In this document: positions 31,585-38,169 of the stretch, one piece after another | Layout of the letters: every line of letters begins with the position of its first letter | Position numbering within the stretch: position 1 is the stretch's first letter | NCBI RefSeq assembly: GCF_002101675.1 | Contig: NZ_LQOY01000112.1 | Location: forward strand, 1-38,569 | Reading direction: 5' to 3' | Source of the DNA: Mycobacterium gordonae | GTDB lineage: Bacteria > Actinomycetota > Actinomycetes > Mycobacteriales > Mycobacteriaceae | DNA length: 38,569 nucleotides | Notes under the pieces: model-generated | Databases searched by the model: none | What the model saw: only the letters and a program-made list of their open reading frames with translations | What the model was told of the DNA's origin: nothing | Made by a program: the position numbers and the translations under genes

Positions 31585-31690
31585 AACCCTCCGCAAACTA
31601 CCTCATGGCGGCGTGCGGGCCACCGGCTGGAATCAGGCTGAACGCATCCGGCCCGCACCGGCCGGCGACCGCCCTGGAAGGATCTCAGGC

Positions 31691-32971
31691 ATGGGTAACG
31701 AGTCGTCCGGGATTCTCGATGAGCTGGATTGGCGTGGACTGATCGCGCAATCCACCGACCTCGACGCGCTGGCGGCCGAGGCGCGGCGGGGGCCGATGAC
31801 CGTGTACGCCGGATTCGACCCCACGGCGGCCAGCCTGCACGCCGGGCATCTGGTGCCGCTGCTGGCGCTGCGCCGCTTCCAGCGCGCCGGGCACCGCCCG
31901 ATCGTGCTGGCGGGCGGGGCCACCGGGATGATCGGCGACCCCCGCGAGGTTGGTGAGCGCAGTCTGCAGGAGGCCGACACGGTGGCCGAGTGGGCCGAGC
32001 GGATCCGCGGGCAGTTGGAGCGCTTCGTCGACTTCGACGATTCTCCGACGGGCGCGATCGTCGAGAACAATCTTCAGTGGACGGGTGCATTGTCGGCCAT
32101 CGAGTTCCTGCGCGACATCGGAAAGCACTTCTCGGTCAACGTGATGCTGGACCGCGACACCGTGCGGCGCCGTCTGGAGGGGGAAGGCATCTCCTACACC
32201 GAATTCAGCTACATGCTGTTGCAGGCCAACGACTATGTCGAACTTCGCCGCCGGCACGGCTGCTCGCTGCAGATCGGCGGGTCCGATCAGTGGGGCAACA
32301 TCATCGCCGGCGTCCGGCTGGTGCGCCAAAAGCTCGGCGCCGCGGTACATGCGCTCACGGTGCCACTGGTGACGTCATCCGACGGAAAGAAATTCGGCAA
32401 GTCCACCGGTGGCGGCAGCCTGTGGCTGGACCCGCAGATGACCAGCCCGTACGCCTGGTACCAGTACTTCGTCAACACCGCAGACGCGGACGTGATCCGC
32501 TACCTGCGCTGGTTCACCTTCTTGTCCGCCGAGGAGCTCGCCGAGTTGGAACAGGCGACCGCCGAGCGCCCGCAGCAACGCGCCGCACAACGCCGGCTGG
32601 CCGCCGAACTGACCACTCTTGTGCACGGTGAGGCGGCCACCGAGGCCGTTCAGCACGCCAGTCGGGCGTTGTTCGGACAGGGCGAGCTGGAGCGGCTGGA
32701 CGAGGCGACGCTGTCCTCGGCGTTGCGCGAGACTTCGGTAGCGGAATTGAAACCCGGTGAGCCGGAAGGGATTGTCGACCTGCTGGTGGCCGCCGGTCTC
32801 TCCGAGAGCAGAAAAGCCGCGCGGCGCACCATCGGCGAGGGTGGGGTTTCGGTCAACAACATTCGCGTCAGTAGCGACGAGTGGTCGCCGCAGCCAACGG
32901 ATTTCCTGTACGGACGGTGGCTGGTGCTGCGCCGCGGCAAGCGCAATGTGGCTGGTGTGGAAAAGCTCTAG
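31691..32971 (+). CDS. tyrS: Tyrosyl-tRNA synthetase
   Basis: A 426-aa class I aminoacyl-tRNA synthetase charging tRNA-Tyr. The HIGH-type motif is HAGH at 50-53, the KMSKS-type motif KFGKS at 234-238, the tyrosine pocket includes YAGFDPT and GGSDQWGN, and a C-terminal S4 RNA-binding domain contains SRKAARRTIGEGGVSVNN. The ATG at 31691 follows GGAAGGA; the longer frame upstream overlaps the divergent transporter and is not coding. Its TAG stop lies in a CTAG that also holds the stop of the convergent ycaO1. Confidence 0.96.
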   Translation: MGNESSGILDELDWRGLIAQSTDLDALAAEARRGPMTVYAGFDPTAASLHAGHLVPLLALRRFQRAGHRPIVLAGGATGMIGDPREVGERSLQEADTVAEWAERIRGQLERFVDFDDSPTGAIVENNLQWTGALSAIEFLRDIGKHFSVNVMLDRDTVRRRLEGEGISYTEFSYMLLQANDYVELRRRHGCSLQIGGSDQWGNIIAGVRLVRQKLGAAVHALTVPLVTSSDGKKFGKSTGGGSLWLDPQMTSPYAWYQYFVNTADADVIRYLRWFTFLSAEELAELEQATAERPQQRAAQRRLAAELTTLVHGEAATEAVQHASRALFGQGELERLDEATLSSALRETSVAELKPGEPEGIVDLLVAAGLSESRKAARRTIGEGGVSVNNIRVSSDEWSPQPTDFLYGRWLVLRRGKRNVAGVEKL

Positions 32972-34224
32972 GGGGTCTGTTCCTCGAGCGCGACGCGCAT
33001 TGGTGATTGGTGCGCCAGATTCAGGCCAGGAGTGATGACTTTCACCACGGGAATGCAAGCGTGGGCGAAATCGCACACCGCCGCGACCGGCTCGATGCCG
33101 GTCTCGGCGGTCACCGCCACCGCCGCCGAAACGAGTAGGTCGTCGATGGAGCTTACCTCTGGAACATCCCACGTCATCGGCGCTGCGGTCGGCATCTGCC
33201 TGGTGGACCAGTCCAACTGGGAATACGAGTGGACCTGGGCGAAGCGGTCGTAAATCAGCGACGGCAGGTCCTCCCGCGCCCCGCTGATGGCCGTCAGGCG
33301 TGACTGTGCGGCCTCGGTGATCGCCCGGGACAGCGCAACGTTGGGGTCGTGGTGCAACCCATGTCCGGAGAAGGGCACCTCCGTCATGTTCGACCGCAAT
33401 GACGCGGTGAAGCAGTGGAATCCGGGCCAACTGTCGAGCCGGGCAATCTGTATCTCGCTGCCGGCTTGCTGAATCATTTCCACCAGTTCAGCGCAGCGCG
33501 ACCCGACGACATCGTCCAACGGCACCTCGAACAACGTCGAGCCGGGGTGGGCGCTGGCGAGGCTGTGGCGTTCCATGCTCTCGTACAAGCCGTGCAAAGC
33601 GGCTTCGGAATAGGTGTTGCCGGAAGCCAATCCGTTGGTGTCCATCAAGAATACGGGTGGGTTCCACTCATCGCGGACGGCGACGTTCACCAGTACGGTT
33701 TCCGACGGAACCCAGGTGGGCCGCCCGCTGATTAGAGTCGTCGCGATATTCCAGTCGAGCTTGGCTTCAGGATGGTAGAGGCTCGCGCTGCGGCGACGAA
33801 GTTGCGCGGGGTCGTAGGTTAAGCCGGAGCCCAGTTCGGTTGTGGTGGTGCGGAACAGATCGGCCGTAACGTTTTCGGCGTGCCAGTTCTCCATCGACTC
33901 CATCACCGCGGACACCTGGGCCGCACGGTACGTCGCGGCCTTGCCCTGGCTTACCGACAGGGTCAGGGAGGCGGGGCGTACCGCTTGCACCGTCGGGATA
34001 CCGAGATCGTCGAGCCAGGTAAGGTCCGCAACGCGGGTGATGCCGGCGGCTCCCAGCAGGGGCTGCAACGCGAGCCAGGTTTCTTCGGGCGAGATCAAGC
34101 GGTGGGTGCCGGCCCGATAACTGATCGTTTTCGAGTCGGCACGTCCCAACGCGCGTGCCGGCCACGGCGACCAGTCCGGGCCCCGCGCCTGATCGGCGCG
34201 GTTCGCGTGCAGCGTCGGCATCAT
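32968..34224 (-). CDS. YcaO-domain protein 1 (RiPP backbone cyclodehydratase/thioamidation family)
   Basis: 418 aa. The YcaO ATP-binding signature is present: AAQVSAVMESMENWHAE (Ser105, Glu109, Glu112), a second acidic motif GLYESMER (Glu215, Glu218) and the conserved helix ALSRAITEAAQSRLTAISGARED (299-319; Glu304, Arg309). YcaO enzymes use ATP to activate peptide-backbone amides, giving azolines, thioamides or amidines. There is no fused leader-binding domain and no Pro-rich C terminus. It is a close paralogue of the protein at 35991-37271; both begin MMP. No strong ribosome site; it starts 37 bp after precursor C and is probably translated from the same message. Its stop overlaps that of tyrS. 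Confidence 0.92.
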   Translation of the reverse strand: MMPTLHANRADQARGPDWSPWPARALGRADSKTISYRAGTHRLISPEETWLALQPLLGAAGITRVADLTWLDDLGIPTVQAVRPASLTLSVSQGKAATYRAAQVSAVMESMENWHAENVTADLFRTTTTELGSGLTYDPAQLRRRSASLYHPEAKLDWNIATTLISGRPTWVPSETVLVNVAVRDEWNPPVFLMDTNGLASGNTYSEAALHGLYESMERHSLASAHPGSTLFEVPLDDVVGSRCAELVEMIQQAGSEIQIARLDSWPGFHCFTASLRSNMTEVPFSGHGLHHDPNVALSRAITEAAQSRLTAISGAREDLPSLIYDRFAQVHSYSQLDWSTRQMPTAAPMTWDVPEVSSIDDLLVSAAVAVTAETGIEPVAAVCDFAHACIPVVKVITPGLNLAHQSPMRVALEEQTP

Positions 34225-34261
34225 GCGATTACCCGCGGTCTTCGGTGGTCGGTGTGACGGG

Positions 34262-34354
34262 TCAGTCGACCGCGGTGTCGGAAGTGAAGAAGAAAGTCAT
34301 GGCGCTGCTCTCGTAAGACACCGCACTCTCGGTGAACAGGAGTTCGTGATTCAT
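34262..34354 (-). CDS. Putative RiPP precursor peptide C (30 aa)
   Basis: A 30-residue ORF with a ribosome site (AAAGGAA) 7-8 bp before the ATG. It starts MNHELLFTE, ends FTSDTAVD, has Tyr14, is rich in Ser/Thr/Phe and has no Cys. It aligns with precursors A and B through the pattern M-x-[YH]-E-x-L-F-[CT]-E, Tyr at position 14, Phe about 8-9 residues later and an acidic C terminus, with a 2-residue gap in the middle. It lies directly before ycaO1. Family identity is inferred; no similar sequence is recalled. Confidence 0.8.
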   Translation of the reverse strand: MNHELLFTESAVSYESSAMTFFFTSDTAVD

Positions 34355-34494
34355 ACGACATTTCCTTTCGTGCTCATGGACAGATTTCGAGATTTCAGGT
34401 ACGTCAGGCGACAAATGGCGCTTCGATGAACCCGTCCGACTGATTCTTCACGCCGTTTGCAGACTTGGCTTCCCCCTACCGGAGGGCGCCACGT

Positions 34495-34528
34495 ATGAAT
34501 CTTGTTGTCCGCCAATCAGGGGACAACG
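34495..34528 (-). promoter_or_regulatory. Conserved 34-bp dyad element, copy 2 (before precursor C)
   Basis: On the minus strand it reads CGnTGTCCCCnGnTTGG, then nGGACAACA, three variable bases and TTCAT. It contains the inverted repeat GTTGTCC / GGACAAC (34504-34510 / 34521-34527). It matches 27 of 34 bases with the element at 37677-37710. It overlaps the stop codon of tfuA and lies about 140 bp before precursor C, so it probably marks an internal promoter/operator. The regulator is unknown. Confidence 0.65.
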
Positions 34529-35994
34529 AATGGGGCAGCACCCTGGTGGGCGGTGCCCAACCTGCCCACCTCGATGGACGGCAATTGGTTGTCGGCGGCC
34601 GCGACGGCGAAAAGTGTGGCGGCCGAGTAGAAGGCTTCTTCGGTCATCAGACCACGCTGGGCGAGTTCAATGCGGTCCACCTCGGTGCCCCATAGTTTGC
34701 CGAAGAGGGCCTTCAGTTGCTTTGGATCCGGTCGGCGCAAATTCAAATGTGGTTTGAGCCTCGCTAATTCGTCCCTGCGAGCCAGCGCCGCGGCGGCGAG
34801 GGTGCGCCATTCAGGCAGTCGCGGATCTTGGCGCAGTAGCTCGAGGAAATGCCGGATCGCCGGTAGCGACCGGGCGAAGAACAGCGTGCGGGTGGTCAGT
34901 CGCGCCGAGATGGCTACCGGGTCGCTGCGTAGGCTTTCACGCTCCTCTGTAGTGAGCCAGTGGCCCCACACGTGCTCGGGAAAGCCTGATTCGTCAATGA
35001 TTCCGGTGGCAATTGCGTAACGGTGAGCCACTGCCTCCAGCGATCGTTCGTAGTTGTCCGCCGTCATCTCTGCGGCGGCTTGCGAGGCCCGGTCACGGAC
35101 GCTGCCGACATCGCCGGGGTGCGTCAGGCTCCAATGCCAGGCCGCAACCTGTTCAAGGGCGGGAAGGTATGCCCAGCGGTCGGTCGCGCAGACGCTCAAC
35201 ATCGAAAGGACTTCGAGGTCAAGAATATCGACGGCCGATTGAGTGCCGTCCTCGGTGGTGACGGCCACCGGGGTGGGTGGTGCCCACCGCTGCCGCCAAC
35301 GCTCCGACCAGATGGTTGGCGGCGGGCCGGGGCGCACCGCGGCGTTACCCTGGCCCCGGACGACCTCGTTCAGCGCCAGAACCGCATCCGCATGCTTGAC
35401 ATCAACCCGTAGCGACGTCAGTTGCTTGGCGAGGTAACCACTTTCGGGCGCGTCGACAGCGTCCAGCAGCCGCTGCCAAGTGCGCTGGGTGAACGGTGTC
35501 ATGCGTGCGGTCTCGACTAGCCGGTCAGCCAAAGCGATTGACAAAAGCCCGGATTCGGCAGCACGCGCTACCGTTTGCCGAATATTGACCAGCGCATCGA
35601 CGAAGACGGGATACCCATCCTCAGGATCGCCGTGCACCATGCCGACTTCGTCGTCGGCGTCGATGACGCCGTCACGGTATCCCTCGAAGACCCAGCCGTA
35701 ACCCTCCATGCCGAACGGGTGTAATTCGGCGGCGCGCAGCGCACCCATGCTCGAGGAGCCGACCACCCGCACACCGTCGTCCATGAGCGTCAGCAGCTCC
35801 TTATGCCGCACCGACGCACTCTGGAAGAAGAGGCCGTCGACGATGAGTAGCGTATCGCCGGAGCGCAACCCGTAGCGCAACGCGTCGCCGAACGAAATCG
35901 GTGGGACCACTTCGGCATGGGGGATCACCGCATGAATGTCAGCGGCGCCGATGGTGGGTCCTGCGGTGACGACGATGCGAGCCGTGGCGGTCAT
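34516..35994 (-). CDS. TfuA-domain protein
   Basis: 492 aa. The N-terminal TfuA core is clear: a Rossmann-like start RIVVTAGPTIG, then DTLLIVDGLFFQ, VRVVGSSSMGALRAAEL (76-91) and the acidic stretch GVIDADDEVGMVHG. TfuA proteins partner YcaO enzymes in peptide-backbone thioamidation, as in methyl-coenzyme M reductase thioglycine and thioamidated actinobacterial RiPPs, and are thought to supply sulfur. The C-terminal half (about 220-492) is helical and I do not recognise it. The ATG at 35994 overlaps the ycaO2 stop as ATGA, so I prefer it over the longer frame to 36096. Translationally coupled to ycaO2. Confidence 0.92.
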   Translation of the reverse strand: MTATARIVVTAGPTIGAADIHAVIPHAEVVPPISFGDALRYGLRSGDTLLIVDGLFFQSASVRHKELLTLMDDGVRVVGSSSMGALRAAELHPFGMEGYGWVFEGYRDGVIDADDEVGMVHGDPEDGYPVFVDALVNIRQTVARAAESGLLSIALADRLVETARMTPFTQRTWQRLLDAVDAPESGYLAKQLTSLRVDVKHADAVLALNEVVRGQGNAAVRPGPPPTIWSERWRQRWAPPTPVAVTTEDGTQSAVDILDLEVLSMLSVCATDRWAYLPALEQVAAWHWSLTHPGDVGSVRDRASQAAAEMTADNYERSLEAVAHRYAIATGIIDESGFPEHVWGHWLTTEERESLRSDPVAISARLTTRTLFFARSLPAIRHFLELLRQDPRLPEWRTLAAAALARRDELARLKPHLNLRRPDPKQLKALFGKLWGTEVDRIELAQRGLMTEEAFYSAATLFAVAAADNQLPSIEVGRLGTAHQGAAPFVVP

Positions 35995-37271
35995 GAGTGC
36001 TCCTGCAAGGGGGTGCGCAAGGGTGATTGAACCGTCGCGGACATGCCGGGCGCGATCACCTTGACCACGGGCACGCAGGCGTCGGGAAAGTCGCACACCA
36101 CCGCAAGCGGCTCGGCGCCGGCCACTCCCGCGACGGCGGTCGCCGCCGAAGCGAGCAGTTCGCCCAGCGAGTCGGTGCTGGTGATGTGCCAGGGCGTGGG
36201 GTCACCTTCCGGCATGGGCTGCATGGACTTTCGGGCGGGCGCGAAGGTGTGCATGCGGGCGAATCTTTGGTAGATCGCCGACGGCAGATCCTCGCGTGCT
36301 CCACTGATCGCGGTCAGTCGCGATTGCGCGGCTTCGGTAATGGCCCGGGACAGTGCGACATTGGGATCGTGGTGTAGACCGCTGCCACTGAACGGGATCT
36401 CCATCATGGGTGAGGTGATCTCGGCGGCGAAGCAGTAGAAGCCGTCCCAGACGTCCATCCGGGCGACCTGCAGTTCACTTCCCGCGCGGTGAATCATCTC
36501 GACCAATTGCGCGCAATCAGAGCGGACGACGTCCTCGATCGGCACCTCGAACAGGGTGGAACCCGGCTGCGCGGCGGCCATGCCGTAGCGTTCCATGACC
36601 TCGTACAGACCGTGCAGCGTCGCTTCGTGGTAGCTGTTGCCCGAGGCCAGTCCCGTCGTGTCCATGCCGAAAATCGGTGGCCCCCAGGAGTCGTTGACCG
36701 AGATGTTCACCAGGGTGGCCAGCCACGGGACCCAGGTTCGGCGGCCGGTCAGCAGTGTCGTCGCGGTCATCCAGTCAAGCTTGGCCCCGGGGTGATAGAA
36801 ACTGCCCGCCGGGCGGTTGAGATCAGCCGGGTCATACGTCAGCACATCGGTGAGATCGGTTGTGGGCGTTGAAAATAGGTCAGGTGTGATGTTCTCGACG
36901 TGCCAGTTCTCCAGGGATTCCATGGCGGCGGACACCTGAGCGGCCCGGTAGGTGGTGGCCTTGCCCTGGCTCACCGACAGGGTCAACGATGCCGGGCGCA
37001 CGGCCTGTACGGTCGGAATGCCGAGGTCGTCGAGCCAGGTGAGATCGGCGACCCGGGTGATGCCGGCCGTCGCCAGGTGAGGCTGGATGGCCGACCAGGT
37101 CTGGTCGGGGGAAATGATGCGGTGGGTGCCCGCGTGGTGGCCGATTGTGAGCGGGTCGGCGTGGCCCAATACCCGTGCGGGCCAATGTGACCAATCGGGG
37201 CCGCTGAGTTGTGTAGTCCCGTGGCTTGGCGGTTCCGGCATGGGCTTCACGCTACTGAGTAAGGGCATCAT
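35991..37271 (-). CDS. YcaO-domain protein 2
   Basis: 426 aa, collinear with the YcaO protein at 32968-34224, including GPDWSxWPAR near the N terminus, AAQVSAAMESLENWHVE (ATP site), ATLHGLYEVMER and ALSRAITEAAQSRLTAISGARED. The start at 37271 is chosen because it gives the same MMP beginning as the paralogue; ATG codons at 37298 and 37241 are alternatives and no ribosome site decides. It forms a coupled pair with tfuA, so it is the likelier thioamide-forming partner. The 97-bp gap to precursor B holds a large hairpin. Confidence 0.92.
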   Translation of the reverse strand: MMPLLSSVKPMPEPPSHGTTQLSGPDWSHWPARVLGHADPLTIGHHAGTHRIISPDQTWSAIQPHLATAGITRVADLTWLDDLGIPTVQAVRPASLTLSVSQGKATTYRAAQVSAAMESLENWHVENITPDLFSTPTTDLTDVLTYDPADLNRPAGSFYHPGAKLDWMTATTLLTGRRTWVPWLATLVNISVNDSWGPPIFGMDTTGLASGNSYHEATLHGLYEVMERYGMAAAQPGSTLFEVPIEDVVRSDCAQLVEMIHRAGSELQVARMDVWDGFYCFAAEITSPMMEIPFSGSGLHHDPNVALSRAITEAAQSRLTAISGAREDLPSAIYQRFARMHTFAPARKSMQPMPEGDPTPWHITSTDSLGELLASAATAVAGVAGAEPLAVVCDFPDACVPVVKVIAPGMSATVQSPLRTPLQEHS

Positions 37272-37295
37272 CGGAAGACAATTGGTCCGGTTGGA

Positions 37296-37362
37296 CAAGA
37301 AAAGTCCAGCGGGATCTCATCGCGAGGGGGAGGGGGAGGGTGGGCGATGAGACCCCGCTGGA
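37296..37362 (-). terminator. Strong hairpin with U-rich tail between precursor B and ycaO2
   Basis: The arms are 37344-37362 and 37305-37323. In minus-strand RNA all 19 positions pair (18 Watson-Crick, one G-U). The 20-nt loop (37324-37343) is C-rich. The 3' arm is followed by A/CTTTTCTTG, an imperfect U-tract, as in an intrinsic terminator. It begins 6 bp after the precursor B stop and ends before the ycaO2 start, so it can act as a partial terminator or 3'-end stabiliser favouring precursor mRNA over enzyme mRNA. Confidence 0.8.
37326..37344 (+). other. G-quadruplex motif in the hairpin loop
   Basis: Plus strand G5-A-G5-A-G3-T-G3, four G runs with 1-nt loops, the class that forms very stable parallel quadruplexes. 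It sits in the loop of the 37305-37362 inverted repeat, on the template strand for the precursor/ycaO transcript. Confidence 0.7.
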
Positions 37363-37368
37363 AATCTG

Positions 37369-37449
37369 TCACTCGGCGACGTCAGCCACCGTGAAAAAGG
37401 GCGTGGTGTACGCGCACTCGTTCTCGCAGAACAGGGTTTCGTAGGACAT
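37369..37449 (-). CDS. Putative RiPP precursor peptide B (26 aa)
   Basis: A 26-residue ORF starting MSYETLFCENECAY and ending TVADVAE, with Cys8 and Cys12. A ribosome site (GGAAGGGA) lies 8 bp upstream. The first nine codons are nearly identical to those of precursor A, 34 bp away, so the two are a tandem duplication; the central and C-terminal residues differ. Small size, tandem copies and position before ycaO2-tfuA support a precursor role. Confidence 0.85.
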   Translation of the reverse strand: MSYETLFCENECAYTTPFFTVADVAE

Positions 37450-37483
37450 CGGAGGTTCCCTTCCGGGTAGTGGGTTGGCTAGC

Positions 37484-37561
37484 TCACTCGGCGTCGCCGG
37501 CGTGGAACGCCGGAGCACAGTAGGAGTTCTCGGTCTCGCAGAACAGGGTCTCGTAGGCCAT
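37484..37561 (-). CDS. Putative RiPP precursor peptide A (25 aa)
   Basis: A 25-residue ORF starting MAYETLFCETENSYC and ending FHAGDAE, with Cys8 and Cys15. A ribosome site (GAGAGGAA) lies about 7 bp upstream. It is the first ORF of the ycaO2-tfuA unit. The conserved N-terminal half with a variable C-terminal half is the usual leader/core pattern of RiPP precursors. An in-frame extension to 37678 exists but lacks a ribosome site and has no counterpart in the other two. Confidence 0.85.
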   Translation of the reverse strand: MAYETLFCETENSYCAPAFHAGDAE

Positions 37562-37592
37562 GGGAAGTTCCTCTCGTGGTTGTGCCTTCGTA

Positions 37593-37628
37593 CGAGAAAA
37601 ATTCTCGGCCGCACCACGCCGCCGTGGT
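37593..37628 (-). promoter_or_regulatory. Two perfect inverted repeats in the leader of precursor A
   Basis: CGAGAA/TTCTCG (37593-37598 / 37602-37607, 3-nt loop) and ACCACG/CGTGGT (37613-37618 / 37623-37628, 4-nt loop) lie 32-67 bp before the precursor A start, downstream of the conserved dyad element. They could be leader RNA hairpins or protein sites. Confidence 0.4.
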
Positions 37629-37676
37629 ATCCCACTGCTGGCTGGTGTGCGGCGGAAACCCGTGTCCGCCGTAGAC

Positions 37677-37710
37677 ATGAAGGGTGTTGTCCACCAAACG
37701 GGGGACAGCG
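37677..37710 (-). promoter_or_regulatory. Conserved 34-bp dyad element, copy 1 (before precursor A)
   Basis: Minus strand CGCTGTCCCC followed by CGTTTGGT, GGACAACA and TTCAT; 27 of 34 bases match the copy at 34495-34528, including both arms TGTCC and GGACA. It lies 116 bp before precursor A. Just upstream is a further palindrome, GCGCG-ATAA-CGCGC (37712-37725). Probably the promoter/operator region of the first unit. Confidence 0.65.
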
Positions 37711-37818
37711 GGCGCGATAACGCGCTCTGCGCCCGGCAGCGGGATCAAAACGCTTTAGTGGGCAAACCTTTACCCCACCGTGTTGTGAACGTGACTGTTG
37801 TTGAGCACTGTTGTCACG

Positions 37819-38169
37819 ATGACCGCACCCGCGATCGCCCTCAGAGCGCTGGCTGTCGCCGCAGGCGTGTTCGGTGTGTCGGCCACTGTAGCGGCTCCGA
37901 TCCACGCCGACATGATGGGCAATGCGTTTCTGAATGCGCTCAATAACGCGGGCATTCCCTACAGTCAGCCGGCCACTGCGATAGCACTCGGCCGCTCGGT
38001 ATGTCCCAAGGCGCTGTCGCCGGGTGGATCTTTCGACGCCATCGTCTCCGAGATGGCCGAGATCAACGGCCTGTCCCAGGAGCGGGCGGCCGCGTTCACC
38101 ATCGTCGCGATAGCGACCTACTGCCCGGCGTTGATCGCACCCATGCTGCCGCATCGACTGCAGGCCTAA
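37819..38169 (+). CDS. Secreted DUF732 protein (in the position of lprJ)
   Basis: 116 aa. An N-terminal signal peptide (ALRALAVAAGVFGVSATVAAPIHA, likely cut after AHA-type IHA) is followed by a DUF732-like helical domain: FLNALNNAGIPYS, two Cys (VCPKAL and ATYCPAL) likely forming a disulfide, and an ending PMLPHRLQA. It lacks the lipobox Cys of a lipoprotein, although the M. tuberculosis gene after tyrS (lprJ) is annotated as one. The ATG at 37819 is chosen; TTG at 37798 or 37801 is possible. It is divergent from the RiPP cluster, and its stop overlaps that of the convergent PE_PGRS gene. Confidence 0.8.
   Translation: MTAPAIALRALAVAAGVFGVSATVAAPIHADMMGNAFLNALNNAGIPYSQPATAIALGRSVCPKALSPGGSFDAIVSEMAEINGLSQERAAAFTIVAIATYCPALIAPMLPHRLQA

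Noticed and set aside
31597..31690. T-box or other leader RNA before tyrS
   Set aside because: The region is short and shows no T-box sequence (no AGGGTGGNACCGCG-like element) and no terminator.
37261..37300. TTGGTCC-GGTT-GGACAA near the ycaO2 start as a third copy of the dyad element
   Set aside because: Only the outer TCC/GGA bases agree and the spacing differs; too weak to call.
37484..37678. 64-codon version of precursor A
   Set aside because: The extra N-terminal 39 codons lack a ribosome site, cross the leader palindromes and have no match in precursors B and C; the 25-codon form has a good ribosome site.
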